Origin: an uncultured Flavobacteriales bacterium
Lineage (GTDB): Bacteria; Bacteroidota; Bacteroidia; Flavobacteriales_D; Parvicellaceae
Direction of reading: 5' to 3'
DNA length: 36,006 nt
Assembly (NCBI GenBank): GCA_943787725.1
Contig: CALSNM010000020.1
Span: 1 to 36,006 of the forward strand
Part shown: piece by piece, positions 10,626-19,761 of the stretch
Numbering within the stretch: position 1 is the stretch's first letter
How the letters are laid out: the number at the start of each line of letters is the position of its first letter
The notes under the pieces: model-generated
Told to the model about the DNA's origin: nothing
The model's database searches: none
Seen by the model: the letters and a program-made list of their open reading frames with translations, nothing else
Program-made: the position numbers and the translations under genes

Positions 10626-11382
10626 ATGGAGAGTAATTTGTATAAATTCTGCTTAAGATTAGCAGACACGAGTTTTATATTAAGTTATCGTTTAGGTGAA
10701 TATGTGAGTCACGGTCCTTTTTTAGAAGAAGACCTTTCCATAACGAATGTAGGTCTTAGATTTAATTGGTCAAGCAGAAAGTCTCTTTAAGTATGCAGCT
10801 GAAATCAAAGGAGGGGGTATCACCGATGACGATATTGCCTATAAGCGGGAGGAAAGTGAGTATCTAAATTTTCATTTGGTTGAGTACCCTAACGAAGACT
10901 TCGCATTTATAACCGTTCGACAATTTTTTATGGACGTATATAACTATCATTTATTTACGGGTTTAATGAACAGCTCGGATCCTACAATTGCCGCAGTTGC
11001 CGCTAAATCAATTAAAGAAGTCAACTACCACTTAAAAAGAAGTCGAAAATGGATGTTGCGCCTTGGAGATGGAACGGAAGTAAGCCACAATAAAATACAG
11101 TATGCCGTAAATGAATTATGGAAGTATACAGATGAGCTTTTTGACATGGACGATGTTCATAAAAGCTTGGTAGAAGAAGGGGTTGCAATTGACTTAAAGG
11201 AAGTTCAAGAAAAATGGGTAAAAGATGTTGACGACGCGTTAACCGAGGCCACAGTTGCCAAACCAGAGCACGTAAAACACTCTTTGGTTTATGGAAAAAA
11301 TGGTGGCCATACAGACTTTATGGGGTATATATTAACGGAGTTACAATATTTAACGAATCGCTATCCAGATGCTACTTGGTAA
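10626..11382 (+). CDS. paaC: Phenylacetyl-CoA epoxidase structural subunit PaaC (one frameshift)
   Basis: Partner of PaaA in the epoxidase, with the same ferritin-like fold but a degenerate metal site in the known proteins. The N-terminus MESNLYKFCLRLADTSFILSYRLGEYVSHGP is in one frame up to about 10753. Removing one base there continues as NVGLDLIGQAESLFKYAAEI and on to the normal C-terminus HTDFMGYILTELQYLTNRYPDATW. The repaired length of 251 residues fits the family. It is the last gene of the operon: a terminator follows 20 bases later and a minus-strand gene comes next, so paaD and paaE, which usually follow paaC, are not here. Confidence 0.92.
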
Positions 11383-11401
11383 CTAGGGATTTTAGGTAGC
11401 A

Positions 11402-11445
11402 AATCCATTTATGAGACTTATGTAAATGGATTGTTTTCTGTTTTT
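11402..11445 (+). terminator. Intrinsic terminator of the aromatic operon
   Basis: A perfect 10-bp stem, AATCCATTTA (11402-11411) and TAAATGGATT (11423-11432), with an 11-base loop, is followed by a T-rich stretch to 11445. It lies between the convergent ends of paaC and the GT4 gene, and may serve the minus strand as well. Confidence 0.8.
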
Positions 11446-11458
11446 AATACATCTTCAA

Positions 11459-12503
11459 CTAATTTATTTTACTCAAGATGGTGTTGTAAATTTCTAGGTA
11501 TTGTTCCGCGGCTTTTTCCCAACTGAAAAAATGAAGCTCTGTTCCTCAGCGATTCTTGCTTCTCTAGATGTGTTTTTCTTTATTGCAAGTTCGATCTTAT
11601 TTGCTATTTCTTCGGGTAAAAAATTATCTAGGTAGACAGCTTCTTCTCCTCCAATTTCTGGAAGAGAAGTTAGTTTAGAAAGAACAACAGGTTTTCCAAA
11701 ATGCATGGCCTCAACAACGGGTAATCCAAAACCCTCATTCAATGATGGGAAAACAAAAGCTTTACAGTTTTTATACATCCAGTTTTTCTCAGCCTCAGAA
11801 ATTTCTCCAGGCAGAAAAACGCGTTTTTCCAGATTATGTTTAGTAATTAAGATTCTTATTTTATCTGCATACTTTGAGCCTGCGTTTCCGCATAAATACA
11901 GGTTTAAATCAGGAATATTTTTCATCGCTTCAATAAGAACATGAAAATTTTTCTTTTCCCCAATAATTCCGATTGAAAAAATAAAAGCTTTACTGTCGTC
12001 AACAAATTCAGGGATTATTGGATTTGCATCTAAAACAGAAACACCATTGTAAATAACTTTTTGCAAGACATCTGGCAGCTCCAAGTGTTGTTCAGCAATC
12101 TTTTTGGTAAACTCCGATATGTATACAATACCACTGCTTTATTTACTAGCTTTTGAAGATTCTTTAACTTTCTTTCTTTTTTAGCACCTGTATATTTATC
12201 CAAAAAATTCAAATCATGAATTGTCAGCAGAATTTTTGTTGTTTTATCTTTTGGGAAATATTTAGCTTCTTGATGCATGCAGTGCCATAAGTCTGCCTTA
12301 ACTGATACTCCAAAGTATTGATGGCTTCTTTTCCAAAGAACGGTGTTTTTAGTTTCAAAAAAAGTGAGATGTTCTTCATCTACATAGACGCCAATTTCTT
12401 CTTCCGCAGTTGTTTCAATTGCTTTGCCAATGTGGGCACAGAATTGACCTAAACCACTATTAGGGGTCTTCAATTTTTCCATGTCCAAAAAAAATATTGA
12501 CAT
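11459..12503 (-). CDS. GT4-type glycosyltransferase (two frameshifts)
   Basis: A retaining GT-B glycosyltransferase of the Glycos_transf_1 group, likely adding a sugar in lipopolysaccharide or capsule synthesis at the cytoplasmic face. The C-terminal half has the typical SIGIIGEKKNFHVLIEAM stretch and the E-x7-E donor-site motif in NEGFGLPVVEAMHFGKPVV. Two one-base losses in homopolymers split the gene. One A is missing (minus-strand sense) at 12138-12140: repair changes the run after LVNKA into SGIVYISEFTKKIAEQHLELPDV. One T is missing at 11526-11531: repair gives FSWEKAAEQYLEIYNTILSKIN and moves the stop from 11494 to 11459. The repaired product has about 348 residues. Its ATG directly follows the stop of the upstream GT2 gene, so the two are co-transcribed. 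Confidence 0.85.
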
Positions 12504-13262
12504 CTAATTCTCTTTTTGAAGTTCTCGTATTTTAGAATATTTTAGGAAAGTTGCATGAGCAGAATTTTTACTAATAATCCAACCATAGTAACCGTCCATT
12601 ATTCCAAGTTTTAAGATATACGTTTTGAAAAACATAAATTTGGAGCTCATAAAAACTTTGAATAAACTTGGTTTCGCCCCATTTAGAACATAAGCGTTAG
12701 CAGCAATATCTGTAAAATAGTTAATCTGTTTTATGTGTTCTTCGATTGTGTAATAACTATAGTGCAATAAATCACCCTTTAAATGAATAGGCTTTATTCC
12801 CTTTTCCATTTCAAAACAATCGTGCGGGTTTATCCCCTTCCAAGTTCCTTTTCTCCTATCCCAAAGTCTCAATTTTATGTCTGGATACCACCCACAGTGC
12901 TTGATCCATTTACCACAATAACTAGTTAAACGATTAAACGCGTAACCATCATTTTTCCAATTGTTTTTAATCGCTAGAATACTGTTTTTCAATTCATCAG
13001 ACAATGCTTCATCCGCATCAAGGGACAAAACATAGTTGTTGCTAGCCTGCGTGTAAGCCCAGTTTTTTTGTTCAATATGACCCTTAAACGAATGCTCAAT
13101 AAAAACCACGTTATGCGCTAAACAGATTTCTTTGGTTTTGTCTTTAGAAAAAGAATCAACAACGACAATCTCATCAACTACATTTTTTAAAGATAGAATA
13201 CATCGCTCGATATTCTTTTCTTCGTTAAATGCAATAATTACAGCTGAAATATTTACTTTCAT
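12504..13262 (-). CDS. Family 2 glycosyltransferase (LPS-core type)
   Basis: An inverting GT-A glycosyltransferase of 252 residues. It begins with the family-2 signature ISAVIIAFNEEKNIERCI, then EIVVVDSFSKDKT and the DxD-like nucleotide-sugar site LSLDADEALS. The later part (CGKWIKHCGWYPDIKLRLWDR) resembles the WaaE/KdtX group of lipopolysaccharide-core glucosyltransferases, which suggests outer-membrane glycan synthesis; donor and acceptor are unknown. It is the first gene of the two-gene glycosyltransferase unit, with only 46 bases between its start and that of the divergent nitroreductase gene. Confidence 0.88.
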   Translation of the reverse strand: MKVNISAVIIAFNEEKNIERCILSLKNVVDEIVVVDSFSKDKTKEICLAHNVVFIEHSFKGHIEQKNWAYTQASNNYVLSLDADEALSDELKNSILAIKNNWKNDGYAFNRLTSYCGKWIKHCGWYPDIKLRLWDRRKGTWKGINPHDCFEMEKGIKPIHLKGDLLHYSYYTIEEHIKQINYFTDIAANAYVLNGAKPSLFKVFMSSKFMFFKTYILKLGIMDGYYGWIISKNSAHATFLKYSKIRELQKEN

Positions 13263-13278
13263 TCTTCGGTAAAGATAT

Positions 13279-13286
13279 TAATTTTG
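13279..13286 (+). promoter_or_regulatory. Bacteroidota -7 element for the nitroreductase gene
   Basis: TAATTTTG is an exact match to TAnnTTTG and lies 22 bases before the ATG at 13309. The -33 region, inside the start of the divergent GT2 gene, has no clear TTG, so only the -7 box is supported. Confidence 0.4.
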
Positions 13287-13308
13287 TAGGATAAAGAATT
13301 TAATTCCG

Positions 13309-13897
13309 ATGAAATACAACCTAAGCGAAATCACGGAGGTGATAAAAAACAGAAGGACTATTTATCCAGAAATGTATAGTTCTAGAAAAGTACATAAGGA
13401 AATTATAGAAGATATATTAAACAACGCCATTTGGGCACCTACCCATGGAAACACGCAGCCTTGGAGGTTTAAGGTTTTTATGGACAATGGTTTAAATAAA
13501 TTGAGCACATTTCAAAGTAACTTATATCGAGAGTTAAATTCAGGAAGTGATTTTAAGGAGCTGAAGTTTAAGAAACTCAAAGAAAGGCCTTTAAGAGCTT
13601 CAGCTGTAATTGCTGTTTGTATGAAACGTGATGAGCGTTTAAAAATATTAGAGATTGAAGAAATTGAAGCGGTAGCATGTGCAATTCAGAACATGCATTT
13701 AACTTGCACTGCTTATGGAATAGGAGGTTTTTGGTCTACTTCAAAGCTAATCTATTCGCAAAAAACCAATGCCTTTTTAGAAATCGATCAGATGGATAAG
13801 TGCCTTGGGCTTCTTCTATGTTGGGTATCCTGAAGTGCCTTGGCCAAAAGGGCAGCGAAAGCCTATTGAATACGTAACTGAATGGGTCGAAAGTTAA
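13309..13897 (+). CDS. Nitroreductase-family FMN oxidoreductase (one frameshift)
   Basis: A small NAD(P)H:FMN oxidoreductase of the nitroreductase fold (YdjA/TM1586-like). The physiological substrate cannot be inferred. Family features are VIKNRRTIYPE near the N-terminus (FMN phosphate binding), ILNNAIWAPTHGNTQPWRF, AVACAIQNMHL, and AYGIGGFWST. The frame stops early after DKCLGL; dropping the C at 13810 restores FFYVGYPEVPWPKGQRKPI, the usual C-terminal motif, and a product of 195 residues ending at 13897. The next small gene starts three bases after the repaired stop, so the two are probably one transcript. Confidence 0.85.
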
Positions 13898-13900
13898 ATT

Positions 13901-14260
13901 ATGAAAGACTTTGAAGAAATTGAAAGGAGAATGAATATCACCAATTCTCATGACCACCCTACAAATGAGATGTATAAGGTGTATCATTTTAAAACAAAAG
14001 AGCAGGCCTTATATTTCGAAGAGTTGTTGTAAGAAAATAGTATTCAGTATGAGTCTGATGAGGAACTAGCACATGGGAAGACTATGTATTTGTTCGGTAT
14101 TCGAAAAAATGATATTGACAAGGTAACAGCATTAAACTATTTGGCAGTCGGTAAATTCAGAAAACCTTTTATTTCCAATCCAGTATTTAGATGGTTTGTT
14201 ATTTTATTGGGTGTATCTGCTTTAGCTCTTTCGATTGCCGGCTTTTTCTTAAAAAAGTAA
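13901..14260 (+). CDS. Small membrane protein interrupted by an in-frame TAA
   Basis: From ATG 13901 the frame reads MKDFEEIERRMNITNSHDHP, then MYKVYHFKTKEQALYFEELL, meets a TAA at 14030-14032, and continues without any frame change as ENSIQYESDEELAHGKTMYL, a stretch of mixed charge, and a hydrophobic C-terminal helix (FVILLGVSALALSIAGFFL) with KK at the end. Full length would be 119 residues. The order of a short cytoplasmic alpha/beta domain plus one tail membrane helix is coherent across the stop, so this looks like one gene with a point change (for example a Lys AAA codon). The soluble part is reminiscent of DUF2007-type domains, but I am not sure. It follows the nitroreductase closely. 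Confidence 0.6.
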
Positions 14261-14269
14261 AACTTTTTT

Positions 14270-14284
14270 TTACGGTGACCGTAA
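14270..14284. promoter_or_regulatory. Candidate operator: 15-bp dyad TTACGGTGACCGTAA
   Basis: The two 7-base arms TTACGGT and ACCGTAA are perfect reverse complements around one central G. The site lies 25 bases before the start of the M23-LysM gene and is much more GC-rich than its surroundings. It is too tight to fold as a hairpin and so looks like a protein-binding dyad. No regulator gene is adjacent. Confidence 0.4.
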
Positions 14285-14309
14285 TACGAACCTGAAATAA
14301 ATATTTAAG

Positions 14310-15467
14310 GTGAGCACAAAGACAGTTGTAATAACTTTTTTGATTCTAGTAAGCTATTCTTTTTCCATATCCAAGAATAGAGTTGAGCCAACAAGAGATG
14401 GTAAAACAAATAGAAAAGATACGGCATCAGCAGTTGTGGGTTACGGTCAGGGGTATCTGTTTGAGTCTGCACAAGAACTTTCTGCTACTGAATTTGATAA
14501 ACTCCTAGATTCTATTCTTCAAGATGAGTTTTCTTCAAAGCAACTAATTCATGAAATTAACTTTTATAAATCCTTAAAAGACAAGTCTCATGCAGCAATT
14601 TATGCGATGATTGACTCGCTGTTATTATTGGATTCAATACCTTATAATTTAATAAATCCATTGAACCTTTATATTGTGTTGCACCCAAAAGGCCTAGCGA
14701 TAAAAACTACATATTCTTTTGTTAATAGCGACACATCCTTTTATCCCGCCCATACTTATTATAGGAGATGGAATAATAGAGTCGCTTGGGATTATCCTAG
14801 GTCTATTTCTGAAAATGACTCTGTTGAAGTATTGTTGCTAAAACAAAATGAGAACGAATATCATCATCCAATTGGAGCCAAGACACTTCGCAGATATTTT
14901 GGATGCGTAACCTCTCCTTTTGGCTGGAGAGATGGCAGAGCGCATAATGGAGTAGATCTCGAATTGCATTATTGGGACTCTATATACTGCATGTTTCCTG
15001 GTAAAATAAGAATGGCAAGAACGTATTCCGATTATGGAAAAGTGGTTGTCGTCAGACACAATAATGGACTGGAAACGCTATACGCACACATGTCGAAAAC
15101 AGCTGTAAAGGAAGGTCAGTTAGTAAAGGCAGGCCAGCTATTAGGTCATGGTGGGCAAACAGGGAACGCTACCGGAACACATTTGCATTTAGAAATGCGA
15201 TTTAAAGGACTCCCAATAAACCCAGCACATATTGTCTCATTTAAAAACAAAGAGGTCCATGCAGATACCGTAGTTCTTAAAAAAATGAAACACACCTACA
15301 TTGCTTTTCCTGCTGGCACCGAGTTTCACACGGTGAAAAGAGGGGAATACCCATCTAAAGTGGCAAAAAGATATGGAATTACAACCGCGAAACTATGTCT
15401 ACTAAATGAAATAACTAGAAAAACGAGGCTTAGTATTGGTCAAAAACTAAGAATTAAAGATAGTTGA
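14310..15467 (+). CDS. M23 (LytM) peptidase with C-terminal LysM domain
   Basis: An exported zinc metallopeptidase probably acting on peptidoglycan cross-links, either as an active enzyme or as an activator of an amidase. The 385-residue product starts with GTG at 14310 and has a signal peptide (VVITFLILVSYSFS). The M23 domain spans about residues 195-305 with zinc ligands His212 and Asp216 (HNGVDLE) and the His291-x-His293 pair (THLHLEM), so the active site looks complete. A LysM peptidoglycan-binding domain with FHTVKRGEYPSKVAKRYGI closes the protein at about 335-384. A region of about 170 residues between the signal and catalytic domain is not recognised. It stands apart from its neighbours by short intergenic gaps with a candidate operator upstream. 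Confidence 0.9.
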   Translation: MSTKTVVITFLILVSYSFSISKNRVEPTRDGKTNRKDTASAVVGYGQGYLFESAQELSATEFDKLLDSILQDEFSSKQLIHEINFYKSLKDKSHAAIYAMIDSLLLLDSIPYNLINPLNLYIVLHPKGLAIKTTYSFVNSDTSFYPAHTYYRRWNNRVAWDYPRSISENDSVEVLLLKQNENEYHHPIGAKTLRRYFGCVTSPFGWRDGRAHNGVDLELHYWDSIYCMFPGKIRMARTYSDYGKVVVVRHNNGLETLYAHMSKTAVKEGQLVKAGQLLGHGGQTGNATGTHLHLEMRFKGLPINPAHIVSFKNKEVHADTVVLKKMKHTYIAFPAGTEFHTVKRGEYPSKVAKRYGITTAKLCLLNEITRKTRLSIGQKLRIKDS

Positions 15468-15528
15468 GATAACCCTTAAATATTAAATTTGTGCCGTTAT
15501 AGACTAAATTGAGCACTGTCAACAACTA

Positions 15529-15562
15529 TTTGATTTTTGAAGATTAATCTTTCTTATTTTTG
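15529..15562 (+). promoter_or_regulatory. Bacteroidota-type promoter of the 15590 gene
   Basis: An exact -7 element TATTTTTG at 15555-15562 is preceded by TTTG at 15529-15532 with 22 bases between, within the range accepted for flavobacterial promoters. The ATG lies 27 bases after the -7 box. Confidence 0.55.
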
Positions 15563-15589
15563 TAATCAATACAAGCACTTCCTCCAGTT

Positions 15590-16291
15590 ATGAGAAGCAT
15601 CACATTTCTAGCCCTACTTCTAATAAGCAGTTTTAGTTTTGCTCAAAAAGGATTGACGAGTTTTGGACTTCAATTTAAGCCAATTGTTCCAGTAAGTTAT
15701 TTCAATGCCGGGCCGGTTAACTTAAGTGATTCGATTGTAAATATTGAGATCAAACAGAAGCTTGGCTACAGCATGGGAATGATTATTCGCCATAATATTA
15801 CGAACTTAATTTCATTTGAGACTGGAATTAACTATGTCAGAAGAAACTATTCTATAGATGCAAAATCGAAGATAAATACCCTGGATGACCAATTAGAATT
15901 TGGATTTGTAAATTATGAAATTCCGCTTCAAGCTTTGGTCTACGTTCAACTTTCAAGAAGCTTATTTATGAACGTTTCAAGTGGCATAGGTTTAAACGCT
16001 TACCCTTCTCATGTTATTAGCTTTGGAGAGAACTTATTGTTGGAACAGCTATCCCTACGAGGAAGAATAATTGGATTGAGCTATTTGGCAAATATTGGCT
16101 TTGAATACAAGACCGAGGAAAAAGGAAATTTTTATTTAGGAGCTTCACTTGTAACTCCACTTTCGCCGCTTACACAAACCCAAATAAAATACGAATATCA
16201 AAACACAAGTTTTACTGAATTCACCTCTTTCTTAAATGGGAATTATATTACCTTAGATTTACGTTATTTTTTCCCTGCAGAGAAAGAATGA
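15590..16291 (+). CDS. Outer-membrane beta-barrel protein
   Basis: A 233-residue exported protein with a clear signal peptide (MRSITFLALLLISSFSFAQ, cleavage after the Ala-Gln region). The mature part is made of alternating strands with aromatic girdle residues and ends in a typical barrel strand, YITLDLRYFF, as in the PF13568-type porin-like family of Bacteroidota. The function is unknown: such proteins occur widely with no fixed context. It has its own promoter and is followed by 152 bases without a gene. Confidence 0.7.
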   Translation: MRSITFLALLLISSFSFAQKGLTSFGLQFKPIVPVSYFNAGPVNLSDSIVNIEIKQKLGYSMGMIIRHNITNLISFETGINYVRRNYSIDAKSKINTLDDQLEFGFVNYEIPLQALVYVQLSRSLFMNVSSGIGLNAYPSHVISFGENLLLEQLSLRGRIIGLSYLANIGFEYKTEEKGNFYLGASLVTPLSPLTQTQIKYEYQNTSFTEFTSFLNGNYITLDLRYFFPAEKE

Positions 16292-16316
16292 TTAAGGCTC
16301 TTCGCTATAGCCACAT

Positions 16317-16347
16317 CGTTTGGAAATCAAACTACAACGTTTGGAAA
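16317..16347. repeat. Direct repeat CGTTTGGAAA, two copies 21 bases apart
   Basis: CGTTTGGAAA occurs at 16317-16326 and again at 16338-16347, on the same face of the helix (two turns), about 100 bases before the start of the large T9SS cargo gene at 16444. It could be a tandem regulator site; the evidence is positional only. Confidence 0.3.
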
Positions 16348-16443
16348 AAATAATCCTATACTTTGTATAAACAAGCAACCAATTTTTCTCAATCTGCGTT
16401 AATATAAATATATTTACGTCTTACAAAATTAATTTATTGCATC

Positions 16444-19400
16444 ATGAAGTGTTGTTTGTTATTATTTTTTATTGGTAGTTATTCTTTAATGCTTGCTCAA
16501 GCACCAGACGGATTCCCATCTACTTTTATCGCTAGTGGTAACGGAAATTGGAATAATGTTGGTACCTGGAGCCTAGATTTTGGATCTGATCCAGACGGTC
16601 CTGACGGGGATGATTTAGTTATAATTAATGGTAATACCATTACTGTTAATGCTGATGCAGGTTTTGGGCGCTTGGAATATAATGCTACAGGTACAACCCA
16701 GCCCACATTAAAGGTGAATTCAGGAATTAGTTTAACGGGTTACAATACGGTTCAAGATGGAGCAATAGTAATAACAGCTAGTCAAATTGGAATAGGGCTT
16801 CCTACAAATAAAGATCAAACATTCAATATTGATGGAGGAATAGTTTCATGCGCTTTATTAGATTTAACTACTACAAGGTCGACAGCAAATGTGCGATTCA
16901 ATATTCAGAATGGAGGTACATTAACGATTGAGAATGATTTAACAATGGTTTCTAATGCTTCAGACACTGACATTTTGTTAGATGCCGGAACAACAGGTAC
17001 GGGCAATACGCTCAACTTAGGTGGCGAGATTATCGGCTTTATAACTTCAGATGGAATTATTGATATGGGTTCAGGTTCGGGTGTAAGTACTTTCAACTAT
17101 AATGGCTCAGATCCTCAAACAATTGAGTTTGATTCACCCACGGATTTACGATATGCTGATCTACAGGTTTCTAACCTTTCTAGCGCTACTTTAGAATCGG
17201 GATTATCATCAACTAATGTGACGGGTAATTTAACCATTTCCTCTGGTGGAGTTTTTGATGATGGAGGTTTTGCCAGTTCCTTTACTGGAGAAATCACCAA
17301 TGAAGGAACATACTTTGGTTCGGGATCTCTTACGCTGACAGGCAATTTAACAAATTCAGTTGGTGGTGTTTTTAACGATGCAGGCTCCGGAACTGCTGTT
17401 AATGGAGATGTTACCAACGCTGGAACGTATAATGGTCAGTCAGGCTCACTTGATATCTCCGGAGATTTTACGAATAGTGGTACTTTTACCTCTTCTGGTT
17501 TTAATATTAATTTAGAAGGGAATTGGAACAATACGGGCACATATACTTTTTTTTCGGGAGACAACTTTACTTTTGACGGTGCTGGAACTAGTACCATAAC
17601 CGGCGCAACTGATTGGTATGAATTAACCGCAAATAACTCATCTGGTGTTACTGTTTCGAGCGGAGCACAAAATATTCATGGTATTTTGGATTTAGATCAA
17701 GGGACTTTCACTTCAGGAAGTCTGGTAACCTTGATTTCTGATGCTACTAGTACTGGTCAGATGGACGATATAGGAAGTGCAACTTTCTTAGGCGATTTAA
17801 CAGTTCAAAGGAGAATTGCTAAAACTTTTCAATCATGGTCTTCTATTACCTCTCCAGTTGAAGGTACAACTTTAGCTACTTGGCAAGGAAATGGAGTTTT
17901 GTTTAGTGGGTTTCCTACTTCTGATTTTCCCACTTTTCCTTTTGTAAACTGTTTTGAGTACGATGAGCCTAGCCACGGATCAGATAAAGACGACGGTTGG
18001 GATGAAGCCAATGGAATGACAGATGCAACTGGGCCAGATAATAATTATAGAGCCCACTATGTGTATATGGATGCAACAACTTTTAACTTGTCTGTGACGG
18101 GGGCTCCAATTACAGATGGTGTAACTGTGCCTTTAGATTTTAATTCAAGCGGAAACGCCACACAAGATGGCTGGAATCTAATTGGAAATCCATACCCGTG
18201 TAGTATCGATTTTGATGCAATATATAGTAGTAATTCGGGAAATATAATTGACGGTTATCTCGTTTATTCTGGCGAATTCGGAAATTACGGTTGGTATGAT
18301 GGAGCAACAACAGGCACCGGTGTAGGGTCAGGGGGTGCAACAAAAGATATACCTCATAGCCAAGGAATTTGGTTGCAATCGCTCAACGGAGTAGACCTTT
18401 CTGTTACGGGGAAGCGCATAAAGTTACTTCGGCTGATCCTACTTTCTTAAAAAGTGCAGATCCTGAATTTATGCGAATTCATTTAACGGGCAATGTCAAT
18501 ACATTTCAAGACGAAGCGTTAGTGTTTTCTCATCAAAGTTACAGTGATAATTATGATGGAGATGATTTAATAAAATTCACTACGATGAATCCGGACAATG
18601 CACCTACCCTCTTCACACAGTCTTTGGATGGAGTTGATTTGTCTTTCAATAAAATTGGGATTAATAGCATTTCGATTCCTGTAATGGCAATCGCCGGAAC
18701 AATTGCCCAAGGAGATTATACGCTGAGTTTTGAAATACCTTCCGAATTTATGTTAGGGGCATGTATGACGCTAGAAGATTTACATACGGGAATTACTACT
18801 GACTTAAGATCGGATACTTCCTATACTTATGCTACTAGCGATACTACATCACTTCCACGCTTTATAATTCATGTAGTCAAAGATTTTAATACTCAGGTTG
18901 GAGATTTAACTTGTTTCGGAACATCAGATGGAACAGTAACTATCGATGGAACAGGAATTACAGGGTCGATGTTTGAGCTTTTAGATGGCGGAGGAAATGT
19001 TGTTTTTAGTGGCTCTGCAGTGAACGATTCTATTGAAATCACAAATTTAACCTCTGGAAACTATGATATAAATACAAACCATTTGGGTGGTTGTTCAATA
19101 GGCAACTTCTTTATATCCGTTAATCAACCTGCGCAGGTAATCGCTAATTTTGATTTAGTTGAAGACACTTTATACCTTATTGACGGAGGCTTATTAGAAG
19201 TTACTAATTTGTCTACAGCAACTAATTATTCTTGGGACTTTGGTGATGGAAACACCAGTATAGATGAAAATCCTACGCATATTTATACTGCTCCAGGAGT
19301 GTATCAAGTAATGTTACTAGCAGATAATGATAATGTTGGTCAATGCACTGAAGTAACAAGCAGAAATGTGGTTGTGATGAATGAACCTTTGTCAATTCTT

Positions 19401-19655
19401 GAGATGCAATGGGAAGAAAATACCAACGCTTTTATAAATAACGGAAGAGTGGTAGTTGATTTTGATTTGAAAAATAATGGTTACGCAGAAATTTCTCTAG
19501 TAGATGTTAACGGAAAGAGAATTGTATCTAATCATTATAGTGTTTCCAGCAATCGAATAATCCTTATAAACTCAGATGAGGTTGCTAAAGGAGTTTACTT
19601 CGTAAACATTACTATTGAAGGGAAAAGGAAAAGTCAAAAACTATTTGTTGATTAG
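16444..19655 (+). CDS. Large T9SS-secreted protein with beta-repeat region and PKD domain (one frameshift)
   Basis: A secreted or surface-anchored protein of about 1,070 residues. The signal peptide ends at LMLAQ. After SGNGNWNNVGTWS, a start seen in many Bacteroidota adhesin-like proteins, comes a long Gly/Ser/Thr-rich series of short strand repeats (NEGTYFGSGSLTLTGNLTN, NAGTYNGQSGSLDISGDFTN, NSGTF and so on, about 17,200-17,600) that probably forms a beta-helix. Then come a globular part with DGWNLIGNPYPCSIDF, a PKD domain (YSWDFGDGNTS) and a C-terminal sorting domain ending QKLFVD. The frame is lost in the G run 18408-18411; one more G gives TGEAHKVTSADPTF and joins the two halves. Its sorting domain lacks the usual YPNP start but keeps the rest of the type A pattern. 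No enzymatic function is evident. Confidence 0.82.
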
Positions 19656-19761
19656 TCCGCGACATGCTTGTAAAAAAGGCCTCCTAAGTTGTAAGCTTTT
19701 TTATTTTTTCTCTTTTAGATAGAGACTCATCTAAACTTGTTCCAGAATTAAATAACTTAAT

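Noticed and set aside
8428..11382. kynA, paaA and paaC as decaying pseudogenes
   Set aside because: All motifs are kept, the breaks are single bases, and other essential genes such as prs show the same kind of error.
14030..14032. Recoding of the in-frame stop as an amino acid
   Set aside because: The codon is TAA, with no known recoding signal; a base error or null allele is simpler.
18408..18411. Phase variation through the G run
   Set aside because: Four G residues are too short for typical slippage, and the rest of the window shows the same kind of error outside surface genes.
19660..19715. Terminator after the T9SS cargo gene
   Set aside because: The possible stems around GCTTGTAA and TTGTAAGC do not pair well, though a T run follows.
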